The position numbers and the translations under genes are program-made. Positions 11,143-19,412 of a stretch of 55,417 nucleotides of DNA are shown here, one piece after another. This DNA is from Stenotrophomonas panacihumi (GTDB taxonomy: Bacteria > Pseudomonadota > Gammaproteobacteria > Xanthomonadales > Xanthomonadaceae). Under the pieces are notes generated by a model. That model saw only the letters and a list, made by a program, of their open reading frames with translations. It did not search any database and had not been told where the DNA came from. Position 1 is the first letter of the stretch, and every line of letters starts with the position of its first letter. The stretch covers positions 1-55,417 of the forward strand of contig NZ_LLXU01000128.1 of the NCBI RefSeq assembly GCF_001431645.1. Reading direction: 5' to 3'.

Positions 11143-12834
11143 ATGAACCAGACCCGCGTAATCCTGTTGCTTGCCTGGCTGATGGTAGCCGCCTTCCTGT
11201 GGATGGAGTGGGGCCGTGAAAAGGCTGCCCCCGAACCCGCGCAGACCACCGCGGCCACGCAGAACGTGCCGGCCGCCACCGGCGCGAACGGCGTGCCGCA
11301 GGCCAACGTGCCGGGCGCCGCTGCCAGCCAGCCGACCACTTCGGCCCCCGCCGCGCCGGCGCAGGTCGTCACCGTCACCACCGACGTGCTGCGCCTTAAG
11401 CTCGATGGCCGCAGCGTGCTCGACGCGGACCTGCTGCAGTTCCCGCAGACCAAGCAGGCGGGCGCGCCGCCGGTGAGCCTGCTCACCGAAGACCCGGCGC
11501 ATCCGTACAACGCCATCAGCGGCTGGGCCAGCGACAAGGGTTCGGCCGTGCCGGGCGTCGGCGGCTTCCGTCTGGAACAGCCGGGCACCGAGTTCGTGCT
11601 GCCGAAGGGCCAGGACAAGCTGGTCGTGCCGTTCGTGTGGACCAGCCCGGACGGCGTCACCATCCGCCGCACCTTCACGCTCGAGCGCGGCCGTTACGCG
11701 ATCGAAGTGCGCGACGAAGTGACCAACGCCGGCACCGGTACGTGGAACGCCTACGTCTACCGCAAGCTCAGCCGCGTGCCGACGATCCTCAGCCGCAGCA
11801 TGATGAATCCGGACAGCCTGAGCTTCAACGGCGCGACCTGGTTCACCACCGACAAGAGCTATGAGCGCCGCGCGTTCCAGGACTACCTCAAGGATGGCAG
11901 CGTCGACAGCGTCATCCAGGGGGGCTGGATCGCGATGCTGCAGCACCAGTTCTTCACCGGCTGGATTCCGCAGGCGGATAGCAGTTCGCTGCTCAAGCTC
12001 TCGCAGGAAAACGGCGCCGACGTGCTCGAACTGCGCGGCCCGGGCTTCACCGTCGCGCCGGGGCAGACGGCTACCACCGAAGCGCGCCTGTGGGTCGGCC
12101 CGAAGCTGGTCAGCCTGATCGCCAAGGAACAGGTGCCGGGCCTGGATCGCGTGGTCGACTACAGCCGCTTCTCGGTGATGGCCATCATCGGCCAGGGCCT
12201 GTTCTGGGTGCTGAGCCACCTGTACACGCTGCTGCACAACTGGGGCTGGTCGATCATCGGCCTGGTGGTGCTGCTGCGCCTGGCGCTGTATCCGCTGTCG
12301 GCGACGCAGTACAAGTCCGGCGCGAAGATGCGCAAGTTCCAGCCGCGCCTGGCCCAGCTCAAGGAGCGCTACGGCGAGGATCGCCAGAAGTACCAGCAGG
12401 CGATGATGGAGCTGTTCAAGAAGGAGAAGATCAATCCGATGGGCGGCTGCCTGCCGATCCTCATCCAGATGCCGATCTTCTTCGCGCTGTACTGGGTGCT
12501 GGTGGAGTCGGTCGAACTACGCCAGGCGCCGTGGCTGGGCTGGATCCAGGACCTCACCGCGCGTGACCCGTACTTCATCCTGCCGATCATCAACATGGTG
12601 ATCATGTGGCTGACGCAGAAGCTGACCCCGACCCCGGGCATGGATCCGGTACAGGCGAAGATGATGCAGTTCATGCCGCTGGTGTTCGGCGTCATGATGG
12701 CCTTCATGCCGGCCGGCCTGGTGCTGTACTGGGTCGTCAACGGCGGCCTGGGCCTGCTGATCCAGTGGTGGATGATCAAGCAGCACGGCGAATCGCCGAG
12801 CAAGATCGTCCAGTCCAACCTGCACAACCAGTGA
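11143..12834 (+). CDS. yidC: Membrane protein insertase YidC
   Basis: A 563-residue inner-membrane insertase and chaperone, working alone or with SecYEG. It has an N-terminal membrane anchor (residues 4-21), an Ala/Pro/Thr-rich linker, a large periplasmic beta domain (about 70-340), and the conserved five-helix insertase core from about 350 with the segment [20 protein letters not shown]. It ends with a polar tail. It lies third in the rpmH-rnpA-yidC group and is followed by a strong terminator. Length is normal for gammaproteobacteria (E. coli 548). Confidence 0.97.
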   Translation: MNQTRVILLLAWLMVAAFLWMEWGREKAAPEPAQTTAATQNVPAATGANGVPQANVPGAAASQPTTSAPAAPAQVVTVTTDVLRLKLDGRSVLDADLLQFPQTKQAGAPPVSLLTEDPAHPYNAISGWASDKGSAVPGVGGFRLEQPGTEFVLPKGQDKLVVPFVWTSPDGVTIRRTFTLERGRYAIEVRDEVTNAGTGTWNAYVYRKLSRVPTILSRSMMNPDSLSFNGATWFTTDKSYERRAFQDYLKDGSVDSVIQGGWIAMLQHQFFTGWIPQADSSSLLKLSQENGADVLELRGPGFTVAPGQTATTEARLWVGPKLVSLIAKEQVPGLDRVVDYSRFSVMAIIGQGLFWVLSHLYTLLHNWGWSIIGLVVLLRLALYPLSATQYKSGAKMRKFQPRLAQLKERYGEDRQKYQQAMMELFKKEKINPMGGCLPILIQMPIFFALYWVLVESVELRQAPWLGWIQDLTARDPYFILPIINMVIMWLTQKLTPTPGMDPVQAKMMQFMPLVFGVMMAFMPAGLVLYWVVNGGLGLLIQWWMIKQHGESPSKIVQSNLHNQ

Positions 12835-12837
12835 TCG

Positions 12838-12873
12838 GCAGAAGGCCCGCCACCCGGCGGGCCTTCTGCTTTG
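12838..12873 (+). terminator. Terminator after yidC
   Basis: A perfect 14-bp stem (12838-12851 with 12856-12869, loop ACCC) begins four bases after the yidC stop and is followed by a short T-rich stretch. It separates the rpmH-rnpA-yidC unit from mnmE. Confidence 0.8.
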
Positions 12874-12893
12874 CCACGCTGTAACCTTCCCGC

Positions 12894-14231
12894 ATGACCC
12901 ACGCCGACACCATCGCCGCCATCGCGACCGCCGCAGGGGCCGGGGGCGTCGGCATGATCCGACTCTCCGGGCCGAAGGCCGCCGCGATTGCCGCCGAACT
13001 CGGCGCGCCTCGCCTCCGGCCACGCCACGCGCATTACGCGCGATGGCGCGACCACGCCGGCGAGGTCATCGACGACGGCATCGTCCTCTGGTTCCCGGCG
13101 CCGAACAGCTTCACCGGCGAAGAAGTCGTCGAACTGCAAGGCCATGGCGGCGCGGTCGTGCTGCGCCAGCTGCTCGCGCATTGCATCGCGCTCGGCGCAC
13201 GACAGGCGCGGCCGGGCGAGTTCAGCGAGCGCGCATTCCTCAATGGCAAGCTCGATCTCGCGCAGGCCGAAGCCATCGCAGACCTCATCGCCGCCGGCGA
13301 CACCCGCGCAGCCCGCGCGGCGCGCCGTTCACTCGACGGCGTGTTCTCGCGCCGCGTGGAAACGCTGGCCGAACAGGTCACCGTTCTTCGCATCCACGTT
13401 GAAGCGGCCATCGACTTCGCCGACGAACCCATCGAGACCCTGGGCGGCGCGCAGGTTCGCGCGGGACTCTCCGCCGCGCAGGCCACGCTGGCCGAACTGC
13501 TGCGCGATGCCGAGCGCGGCCGCAAACTGCGCGATGGCCTGCATGCGGTACTGATCGGTCCACCGAACGCCGGCAAGAGCTCGCTGCTCAACGCGCTGGC
13601 CGGCAGCGAACGGGCGATCGTCACCGACGTCGCGGGTACCACGCGCGACACGTTGCGCGAAACCATCCGCATCGCCGGTCTCGAACTTACGCTGGTCGAC
13701 ACGGCGGGCCTGCGCGACAGCGGCGATGCGATCGAGCGCGAAGGCATGCGCCGTGCGCGCGCCGAACTGGCGCGCGCCGACCTCGCCCTGGTGGTCATCG
13801 ATGCGCGCGAACCCGAAGCCGGCCACGCCGCCGTCGCCGCCGACGTGGCCCAGGTGCCGCGCAGCCTGTGGATCCACAACAAGGCCGACCTGCTCGCAGA
13901 CGCGCCCACGCTGGCGCCGAACGCGATCGCCGTATCCGCCGCGACCGGCGCTGGCTTGGCGGAACTGCATGAGCGGCTGGCGCACATCGCCGGGGCCGAC
14001 GCGGGCGAAACCGTGGAGGGCGAATTCACCGCACGGGCGCGGCACGTGGAGGCGCTGTCGAAAAGCCGCGAGCATCTCGCCGCCGCGCTCGCACAGCTCG
14101 ATCACGAACAGCTGGAACTGGCGGCCGAGGAACTTCGCCTGGCGCACGAATCGCTGGGCGAGATCACCGGCCGCATGACCGCCGACGACCTGCTCGGCCG
14201 CATCTTCTCCAGCTTCTGCATCGGCAAGTAA
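12894..14231 (+). CDS. mnmE: tRNA uridine-5-carboxymethylaminomethyl modification GTPase MnmE
   Basis: A 445-residue GTPase that with MnmG modifies wobble U34 of several tRNAs. The N-terminal formyl-THF-binding domain runs to about residue 120. The G domain has G1 GPPNAGKSS at about 222, G2/G3 around AGTTRD and DTAG, and HNKAD as G4. The C-terminus ends with the catalytic CIGK. A TAACCT six bases before the ATG at 12894 might make a leaderless message, though it is a poor -10. It is preceded by the yidC terminator. Confidence 0.96.
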   Translation: MTHADTIAAIATAAGAGGVGMIRLSGPKAAAIAAELGAPRLRPRHAHYARWRDHAGEVIDDGIVLWFPAPNSFTGEEVVELQGHGGAVVLRQLLAHCIALGARQARPGEFSERAFLNGKLDLAQAEAIADLIAAGDTRAARAARRSLDGVFSRRVETLAEQVTVLRIHVEAAIDFADEPIETLGGAQVRAGLSAAQATLAELLRDAERGRKLRDGLHAVLIGPPNAGKSSLLNALAGSERAIVTDVAGTTRDTLRETIRIAGLELTLVDTAGLRDSGDAIEREGMRRARAELARADLALVVIDAREPEAGHAAVAADVAQVPRSLWIHNKADLLADAPTLAPNAIAVSAATGAGLAELHERLAHIAGADAGETVEGEFTARARHVEALSKSREHLAAALAQLDHEQLELAAEELRLAHESLGEITGRMTADDLLGRIFSSFCIGK

Positions 14232-14254
14232 CGCAAGCCGCCACCGCGCGGCTG

Positions 14255-14716
14255 TCAGCGATACATCCCTTCGCGCAGGTTGATCCCGTACTCCAGCCAC
14301 GCCTTGAGCGCGCACAGCATCTGCGACCACCCCATGCAGTTGCCATACGAGGCGCGGAACCCGTCATCGGTCGCGGCCCAGCCGGTTTCGGTGATCTCCA
14401 CGCGCGTACGCCCATCGTCGGTGGCGCTGAAAGCGAACGTCACCCGCGTGCGCCGTGGCGACTCGCCTTCCGGCACCGGCTCGTTGGAATCCCACTCCAG
14501 CACGATGCGCTCGGGCGCCGTGGCTTCGATGATCTGCACCGGGAATTCGCCGGGGAAGTCGTGGAAATCCCAATAGACGGTCGCACCGGTCGCCACGCGT
14601 CCGCGCGCACCGCCCGTAGTGAAGTAATGCGAAAGCTGCGCCGGATCGGCGACCGCCTCATAGACCTCGGCGACCGGTTGCCCGACATGGCCGAACACGC
14701 TGAACTGCGGTTCCAT
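14255..14716 (-). CDS. SRPBCC / AHSA1-like (START-fold) domain protein
   Basis: A 153-residue cytosolic protein with the Aha1-C/SRPBCC pattern: an early PVAEVYEAVADPAQLSHYFT helix, a central WDFHDFPGEFPVQI region, and a C-terminal helix with GNCMGWSQMLCALKAWLEYG. Family members bind hydrophobic ligands, and the small AHSA1-type bacterial proteins mostly have no known function. No signal peptide. It sits alone between mnmE (convergent) and the rhomboid gene. Confidence 0.85.
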   Translation of the reverse strand: MEPQFSVFGHVGQPVAEVYEAVADPAQLSHYFTTGGARGRVATGATVYWDFHDFPGEFPVQIIEATAPERIVLEWDSNEPVPEGESPRRTRVTFAFSATDDGRTRVEITETGWAATDDGFRASYGNCMGWSQMLCALKAWLEYGINLREGMYR

Positions 14717-14789
14717 GGCATGACCCCGCGGGCCCCGGAGGGGCAGGGCGTCCAGTTCTAGACCCTTTGCGCGGCCCGCGCAAACCGGC

Positions 14790-15566
14790 TCAGTCCTGCG
14801 ATGGCGTGCGCGGCCTGAAGCGGATCACCACGCCGTTCGGGTCTTCCGGTTCGCGCGCCCACAGCACCGGCACCTCGCGCGGGCGCGGCGGCTCCATGCC
14901 TTCCGGATCATCCCCTCCCGCGGCTTCGGCTTCCTCCTCGTCCTCCCAGCTGTAGCGCTTGCGCGGCAGCAGCGGGTCGAGGTGGCGGAACAGGATCGCC
15001 GCCACCACGCCACCGATCGCGCCGCCCATGTGCGACTGCCAGGAAATGCCCGGCTCGCGCGGCAGGATCGCCAGCAGCATGCCGCCATAGAACAGGAACG
15101 CGATCATGCTCGTGGCGATCGCCGCGCGGTCGCGGCGGATCAGGCCCAGCACGAAGAGCAGGAACATCAAGCCGTGCGTCACGCCGCTGGCGCCGAGGTG
15201 GAACGTGCCCACGTCGCCCAGGAACCACGCGCCGAGGCCGGAGCCCAGCCACATCAGCGGCAGGCCCCACTTCGTCGCCTTCGGATACACGCTGCCAGCC
15301 AGCGTGCCCAGGATCAGCAACGCGAACGAATTGGCGCCCAGATGCTCCAGCGAACCATGCAGCAGCGGCGCGGTAAGCACGCCCCACAGGCCTTCCCACT
15401 CATGCGGGCGCACCGCGAACGGGCGCCAGTCGAACCCCGCCTGGCTGGCGAGGACCGCCACCATCACCAGTACGGCGCCCAGGCTGATGTTGAACGCACG
15501 GATCACCCGCCCGCGCTGCTCGCGCGCGTCGGTGGCCGGGTCGTGGAGAGGATTCAAAGTGTCCAT
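14790..15566 (-). CDS. Rhomboid-family intramembrane serine protease
   Basis: A 258-residue protein with about six membrane helices. The catalytic GASG (serine nucleophile) is followed by THGLMFLLFVLGLIRRD, and the histidine lies in SHMGGAIGGVVAAI. A conserved LEHLGANSFALLILG segment precedes them. A soluble acidic tail of about 60 residues (EDEEEAEAAGGDDPEG) follows the core, which is longer than in simple rhomboids. Substrate unknown. Start at 15566 begins MDTLNPLHD; the ribosome-binding site is weak. Confidence 0.9.
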   Translation of the reverse strand: MDTLNPLHDPATDAREQRGRVIRAFNISLGAVLVMVAVLASQAGFDWRPFAVRPHEWEGLWGVLTAPLLHGSLEHLGANSFALLILGTLAGSVYPKATKWGLPLMWLGSGLGAWFLGDVGTFHLGASGVTHGLMFLLFVLGLIRRDRAAIATSMIAFLFYGGMLLAILPREPGISWQSHMGGAIGGVVAAILFRHLDPLLPRKRYSWEDEEEAEAAGGDDPEGMEPPRPREVPVLWAREPEDPNGVVIRFRPRTPSQD

Positions 15567-15626
15567 AGGGAGCGGATGGCGTCGCGCCGGGCGATTGCAA
15601 GGTCGAACGCGCGGGAGAATGCGGTA

Positions 15627-15651
15627 GCCCGGCGGGACAATCCCGCCGGGC
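15627..15651 (-). terminator. Perfect hairpin after terC
   Basis: An 11-bp perfect stem (15627-15637 with 15641-15651) with a 3-base loop lies just after the terC stop codon. No U-run follows. A similar triloop hairpin lies at 19378-19404. Confidence 0.45.
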
Positions 15652-15659
15652 CACCAGGC

Positions 15660-16616
15660 TCAGGCGGCCTTGGGCTTGGCCGGGCGCAGCAGGCTCAGCA
15701 CCACGGTCGTGCCGATGATCAGCGCCACGGCCGCCAGCGAGACCCACACCGGCAGCTTCACCAGGTCGATGGCCAGCATCTTCACGCCGATGAAGACCAG
15801 CACCACCGCCAGGCCATACGGCAGCAGGTGGAAGCGGTCGGCCATGCCGGCGAGCAGGAAGAACATCGCGCGCAGGCCCAGCACGGCGAACACGTTGGAA
15901 GTCAGCACGATGAACGGGTCGGTGGTGATGGCGAAGATCGCCGGGATGCTGTCCACCGCGAAGATCACGTCGGTCACCGCGATGAGGATCAGCACCACGA
16001 ACAGCGGCGTGAACCAGCGGACGCCGTCCTTCTCGGTCACCAGGCGGTTGCCGTTGTACTGCGGGCTGATGCGCAGGTGCCCGCGCATCCAGCGCAGCAC
16101 CGGGTTGGCTTCCAGGTCCGGCTCCTTGCCGGCGGAGAACCACATCTTGACGCCGGTCAGCAGCAGGAACGCGCCGAACACATAAAGCAGCCAGTGGAAC
16201 TTGGTCAGCAGCACCGCGCCGGCGAAGATCATGATCGCGCGCAGCACGATGGCGCCAAGCACGCCGATCACCAGCACGCGCTGGCGCTGTTCCTCGGGCA
16301 CGGCGAAGTAGGTCATCACCATCAGGAACACGAAGATGTTGTCCACCGCCAGCGACTTCTCCACCAGGTAACCGGTGAGGAATTCCAGGCCGATGCGGTT
16401 GGCCAGCACACTGCCGGCGGTTTCGTGCAGGTACCACCACAGGCCGGCGTTGAAGGCCAGGGCCAGGGCGATCCAGCCGATGCTCCACCACAGCGCTTCC
16501 TTGAAGGTGACCTTGTGGGGGCCGCCGTGGCGCATGAGGACGAGGTCGGCCAGGAGCGCCACGATCACCACGATCGCGAAGCCGCCCCAGAGCCAGATGT
16601 TGCCGATGGTTTGCAT
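15660..16616 (-). CDS. TerC-family (Alx-type) integral membrane metal exporter
   Basis: A 318-residue protein with about nine membrane helices and the family's acidic motifs: ADLVLMR in helix 1, VDNIFVFLMV in helix 3 and TDVIFAVDSIPAIFA in a later helix. TerC/Alx proteins are linked to manganese export and metal homeostasis. The start ATG at 16616 begins MQTIGNIWLWGGF; the longer frame would read through the leader. The 5' leader contains a yybP-ykoY manganese riboswitch and an intrinsic terminator, which strongly supports a Mn2+-linked role. The divergent gene is rlmI. Confidence 0.93.
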   Translation of the reverse strand: MQTIGNIWLWGGFAIVVIVALLADLVLMRHGGPHKVTFKEALWWSIGWIALALAFNAGLWWYLHETAGSVLANRIGLEFLTGYLVEKSLAVDNIFVFLMVMTYFAVPEEQRQRVLVIGVLGAIVLRAIMIFAGAVLLTKFHWLLYVFGAFLLLTGVKMWFSAGKEPDLEANPVLRWMRGHLRISPQYNGNRLVTEKDGVRWFTPLFVVLILIAVTDVIFAVDSIPAIFAITTDPFIVLTSNVFAVLGLRAMFFLLAGMADRFHLLPYGLAVVLVFIGVKMLAIDLVKLPVWVSLAAVALIIGTTVVLSLLRPAKPKAA

Positions 16617-16639
16617 GAGAGAGTCCCGTTGAGAATGTG

Positions 16640-16668
16640 AAAACGCCTCGAGCCGGACGGTCGAGGCG
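16640..16668 (-). terminator. Attenuator hairpin in the terC leader
   Basis: The minus strand reads CGCCTCGA, a 9-base loop, TCGAGGCG, then UUUU (stem 16644-16651 with 16661-16668). It ends 23 bases before the terC start, so transcription stops here unless it is prevented. Confidence 0.7.
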
Positions 16669-16698
16669 CTGCACACGGAATCCTTCTCCGGGAATACA

Positions 16699-16829
16699 GA
16701 CCTTCGCCATCGCGGCGAAGGTCTCGCTCACAGCCGGTGAACCGGCTGCCGTTGCACCGGAGCCGGCGGCCGGATGGCCTGGGCTCGAATTGACGGCGAC
16801 AACGCTTGGGAGCTACTCCCCTTCTTGGC
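16699..16829 (-). promoter_or_regulatory. yybP-ykoY (manganese) riboswitch upstream of terC
   Basis: The minus-strand leader opens with GAAGGGGAGTAGC (16812-16824) and contains GCCGTCAATTCGAGCC. It closes with GTGAGCGAGACCTTC (16717-16731), the two conserved ends of the yybP-ykoY aptamer. P1 would pair GAAGG (16820-16824) with CCTTC (16717-16721). The same 3' strand can instead form a 10-bp hairpin (16699-16708 with 16714-16723), a typical switch. An attenuator lies downstream and a promoter immediately upstream. In other bacteria this class binds Mn2+ and turns on export genes. Confidence 0.87.
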
Positions 16830-16833
16830 GGCC

Positions 16834-16863
16834 ATTCTGCCGGCAGCCGGGGGAGGGCGTCAA
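16834..16863 (-). promoter_or_regulatory. Sigma-70 promoter of terC
   Basis: On the minus strand TTGACG (16863-16858), an 18-base spacer, then CAGAAT (16839-16834). Transcription would begin within a few bases of the riboswitch aptamer. It overlaps the divergent rlmI promoter. Confidence 0.6.
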
Positions 16864-16871
16864 ACCGCCGG

Positions 16872-16877
16872 TACAAT
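16872..16877 (+). promoter_or_regulatory. -10 element of rlmI, leaderless arrangement
   Basis: TACAAT ends six bases before the rlmI ATG (16884), so transcription should start at or next to the A of the start codon. The -35 region is poor. Confidence 0.55.
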
Positions 16878-16883
16878 AGGCAT

Positions 16884-18053
16884 ATGAATACCCCCAACCC
16901 CGTCGTACGCCTCAAGAACGCCTGGCGCTCCAGCCACCCGTGGATTTTCCAGAAGCTGGTGGAGAAGCCGGCCGCCCGGCCCAAGCCGGGCAGCATCGTC
17001 GAGGTGGTCGGCGTGGACGGGGAGTGGATCGGCCGGGGTTTCTACAACGGCCATTCCCGTATCGCCGTGCGTATCCTGGAAACCCGCCAGGAAGTGCCGG
17101 TCGACGCCGGCTGGTTCTCGCGCAAGATCGCCGAGGCCGTCGAGCTGCGCCGCGAGGTGCTAAAGCTGGACCAGGTCTCCGATGCCTGGCGCGTCGTGCA
17201 CAGCGAGGGCGACGGCCTGTCCGGCCTGGTCGTGGACCGTTACGGCGACCTGGTCGTGGTGGAGTTCTTCGCCGCCGGCATGTTCCGCCACCGCGAGTGG
17301 ATCTACGAGGCGCTGCGCGAGCAGTTCCCGGGCTGCCGCTTCCACAGCTTCGCCGACGAACACGTGCAGAAGCAGGAAAGCTTCGATTTCCACAACACCA
17401 CCGGCACCGAAGCGGCGGTGATCACCGAACACGGCATCCGCTTCCGCGCCGACCCGGCCGGCGCGCACAAGACCGGCTTCTTCGCCGACCAGCGCGAGAA
17501 CCGGCAGTGGCTGAGCGAGCAGGTCGAGGGCAAGACCGTGCTCGACCTGTGCTGCAACACCGGCGGCTTCGCGGTGTACGCCGCCGCGCGCGGCGCGGAG
17601 GAAGTGCTCGGCGTGGACATCGACCAGGACGTCATCGCCATCGCCAAGGGCAACGCCAAGCTCAACAACGTGCGGCCGAAGTTCGTGCAGGCCGACATCT
17701 TCCCGTGGCTGCGCGATGCCGCCAACCGCGGCGAACAGTACGACGTGGTCATCCTCGACCCGGCCAAGATGACCCGCGATCGCGACCAGGTCATCACCGC
17801 GCTCAAGAAGTACCTGGACATGAACAAGCTGGCGCTGGGCGTGGTCAAGCCCGGTGGCCTGTTCGCCACGTTCTCGTGCACGGGCCTGGTGTCCGAGCAG
17901 GAGTTCCTGGACATGCTGCGCCGCGCCTCGTTTTACTCCGGCCGCACGATCCAGATCCTCAAGGTCGCCGGTGCCGGCCCGGACCACCCGTTCATGGCCC
18001 ATGTGCAGGAATCGCGCTACCTCAAGGCGGTGTTCTGCCGGGTGCTCGACTGA
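16884..18053 (+). CDS. rlmI: 23S rRNA (cytosine-C5)-methyltransferase, RlmI family
   Basis: A 389-residue class I SAM methyltransferase. The N-terminal PUA domain (about 1-75, starting VVRLKNAWRSSHPWIFQKLV) binds RNA. A RlmI-specific middle domain follows. The Rossmann core has VLDLCCNTGGFAVYAA at about 220, VDIDQD as the acidic loop and VILDPAKM. The C-terminus contains FATFSCTG with the catalytic cysteine. E. coli RlmI (396 residues) makes m5C1962. The start is fixed by the PUA homology; the mRNA is probably leaderless. Divergent from terC. Confidence 0.92.
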   Translation: MNTPNPVVRLKNAWRSSHPWIFQKLVEKPAARPKPGSIVEVVGVDGEWIGRGFYNGHSRIAVRILETRQEVPVDAGWFSRKIAEAVELRREVLKLDQVSDAWRVVHSEGDGLSGLVVDRYGDLVVVEFFAAGMFRHREWIYEALREQFPGCRFHSFADEHVQKQESFDFHNTTGTEAAVITEHGIRFRADPAGAHKTGFFADQRENRQWLSEQVEGKTVLDLCCNTGGFAVYAAARGAEEVLGVDIDQDVIAIAKGNAKLNNVRPKFVQADIFPWLRDAANRGEQYDVVILDPAKMTRDRDQVITALKKYLDMNKLALGVVKPGGLFATFSCTGLVSEQEFLDMLRRASFYSGRTIQILKVAGAGPDHPFMAHVQESRYLKAVFCRVLD

Positions 18054-18115
18054 GGTCACTGTTCGCGCGCCCTGCCGGGCGCTAGGGTGCGATCTGTCTT
18101 CCAAGGCGAGATCCG

Positions 18116-19363
18116 ATGAAGCGTCGCACCCTGCCGTTGCTGGTGTCCCTGTTGCTTTCATGGCCGCTGTCGGCGGCCGCCGTCGATTTCAGTGCCGATG
18201 AGCTCGCGCGCGCCAAGGCGTTGCAGCAGCGCCTGCTGACCCTGGATACCCACCTCGACACGCCGGCCAACCTGGCCCGCGACGGCTTCGACATCCTGCA
18301 GCGGCATGGCGGCAGCGCGGTCTCGGAGGTGGACTATCCGCGCATGCTGGAAGGCGCGCTGGATGGTGGCTTCTGGGCGATCTACACCGAACAGGGCGAT
18401 CGCAGCGAAGCGGCGCACCTGCATGACCGCGATGCCGGGCTGGCGCGGCTGGTGGAAATCCGCGAGATGGTCGCCGCGCATCCGGACAAATTCGCGCTCG
18501 CCCGCAGCGCCGACGAGGCCGACCGCATCAAGGCCAGTGGCCGCCGCGTGGTGTTCATCAGCATGGAGAACGCCAGCCCGCTGGTCGCCGACCCGAGCCT
18601 GCTCAGCTTCTACCAGCAGGCCGGCCTGCGCATGCTCAGCCTGGCGCACTTCAAGAACAACGAATTCGCCGATTCGGCGACCGATCCGAAGGGGCCGGAG
18701 TGGAAGGGCCTGAGCCCGGCGGGACGCGCGCTCGTGCAGGAGGCGAACCGGCTGGGCATCGTGCTCGACGAATCGCACGCCTCCGATGCGGTCTTCGATG
18801 ACCTGCTGACGGCATCGAAGCTGCCTTTCATCCTGTCGCACAGCGGCTCACGCGCGGTATTCGACCACCCGCGCAACCTCGACGACGCGCGCCTGCGCCA
18901 GCTGGCGGCCAAGGGCGGGGTGATCCAGGTCAACGCCTATGGCGGCTATCTCACCGCGATCACCAAATCGCCCGAGCGCGTGGAAGCGGAGAAGGCGCTG
19001 GAAGCCCGCTTCGGCGAATACGACGCCATGAGCATGGCGCAGGCACAGGCCTATGGCGATGCACTGAAGGAACTCGAAGCCCGCTATCCGGTGAAGCAGG
19101 CCACGCTGGACGATTTCTTCGCCCACCTCGGCCACATCCTCGATGTCGTCGGCCCGGAACACACCGGCATCGGCATGGACTGGGATGGCGGCGGCGGCGT
19201 GCAGGGCATGGAGGACGTGAGCCAGCTGCCGAAGATCACGGCGTGGCTGCTGCGCAAGGGTTACAGCGAGAAGCAGATTGCCGACATCTGGGGTGGCAAC
19301 GTGATGCGCGTGCTGCGGCAGGCGGAGGCGTACGCGGCCAGGCAGGACGCCGCGGCGCACTGA
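18116..19363 (+). CDS. Secreted M19 (renal-dipeptidase-type) membrane dipeptidase
   Basis: A 415-residue zinc dipeptidase. A signal peptide (residues 1-22, cleavage after SAAA) sends it to the periplasm. Metal ligands are visible in TLDTHLDT (HxD), the glutamate of FISMENASPL, and the histidines of ILSHSGSRAVFDHPRN. GIGMDWDGGGGVQG near the C-terminus is the conserved Asp region. The family hydrolyses dipeptides including some with D-residues. It stands alone, convergent with an amino-acid permease; a role in salvaging peptide amino acids fits that neighbour (inference). Confidence 0.93.
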   Translation: MKRRTLPLLVSLLLSWPLSAAAVDFSADELARAKALQQRLLTLDTHLDTPANLARDGFDILQRHGGSAVSEVDYPRMLEGALDGGFWAIYTEQGDRSEAAHLHDRDAGLARLVEIREMVAAHPDKFALARSADEADRIKASGRRVVFISMENASPLVADPSLLSFYQQAGLRMLSLAHFKNNEFADSATDPKGPEWKGLSPAGRALVQEANRLGIVLDESHASDAVFDDLLTASKLPFILSHSGSRAVFDHPRNLDDARLRQLAAKGGVIQVNAYGGYLTAITKSPERVEAEKALEARFGEYDAMSMAQAQAYGDALKELEARYPVKQATLDDFFAHLGHILDVVGPEHTGIGMDWDGGGGVQGMEDVSQLPKITAWLLRKGYSEKQIADIWGGNVMRVLRQAEAYAARQDAAAH

Positions 19364-19377
19364 ACGTGTGCCACTCC

Positions 19378-19404
19378 GGGCCACCGGCATCATGCCGGTG
19401 GCCC
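19378..19404. terminator. Hairpin between the convergent dipeptidase and permease genes
   Basis: A perfect 12-bp stem (19378-19389 with 19393-19404) with loop TCA sits in the middle of the 49-base gap between two convergent genes. It has no U-run on either strand. Confidence 0.5.
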
Positions 19405-19412
19405 GACGGTCC

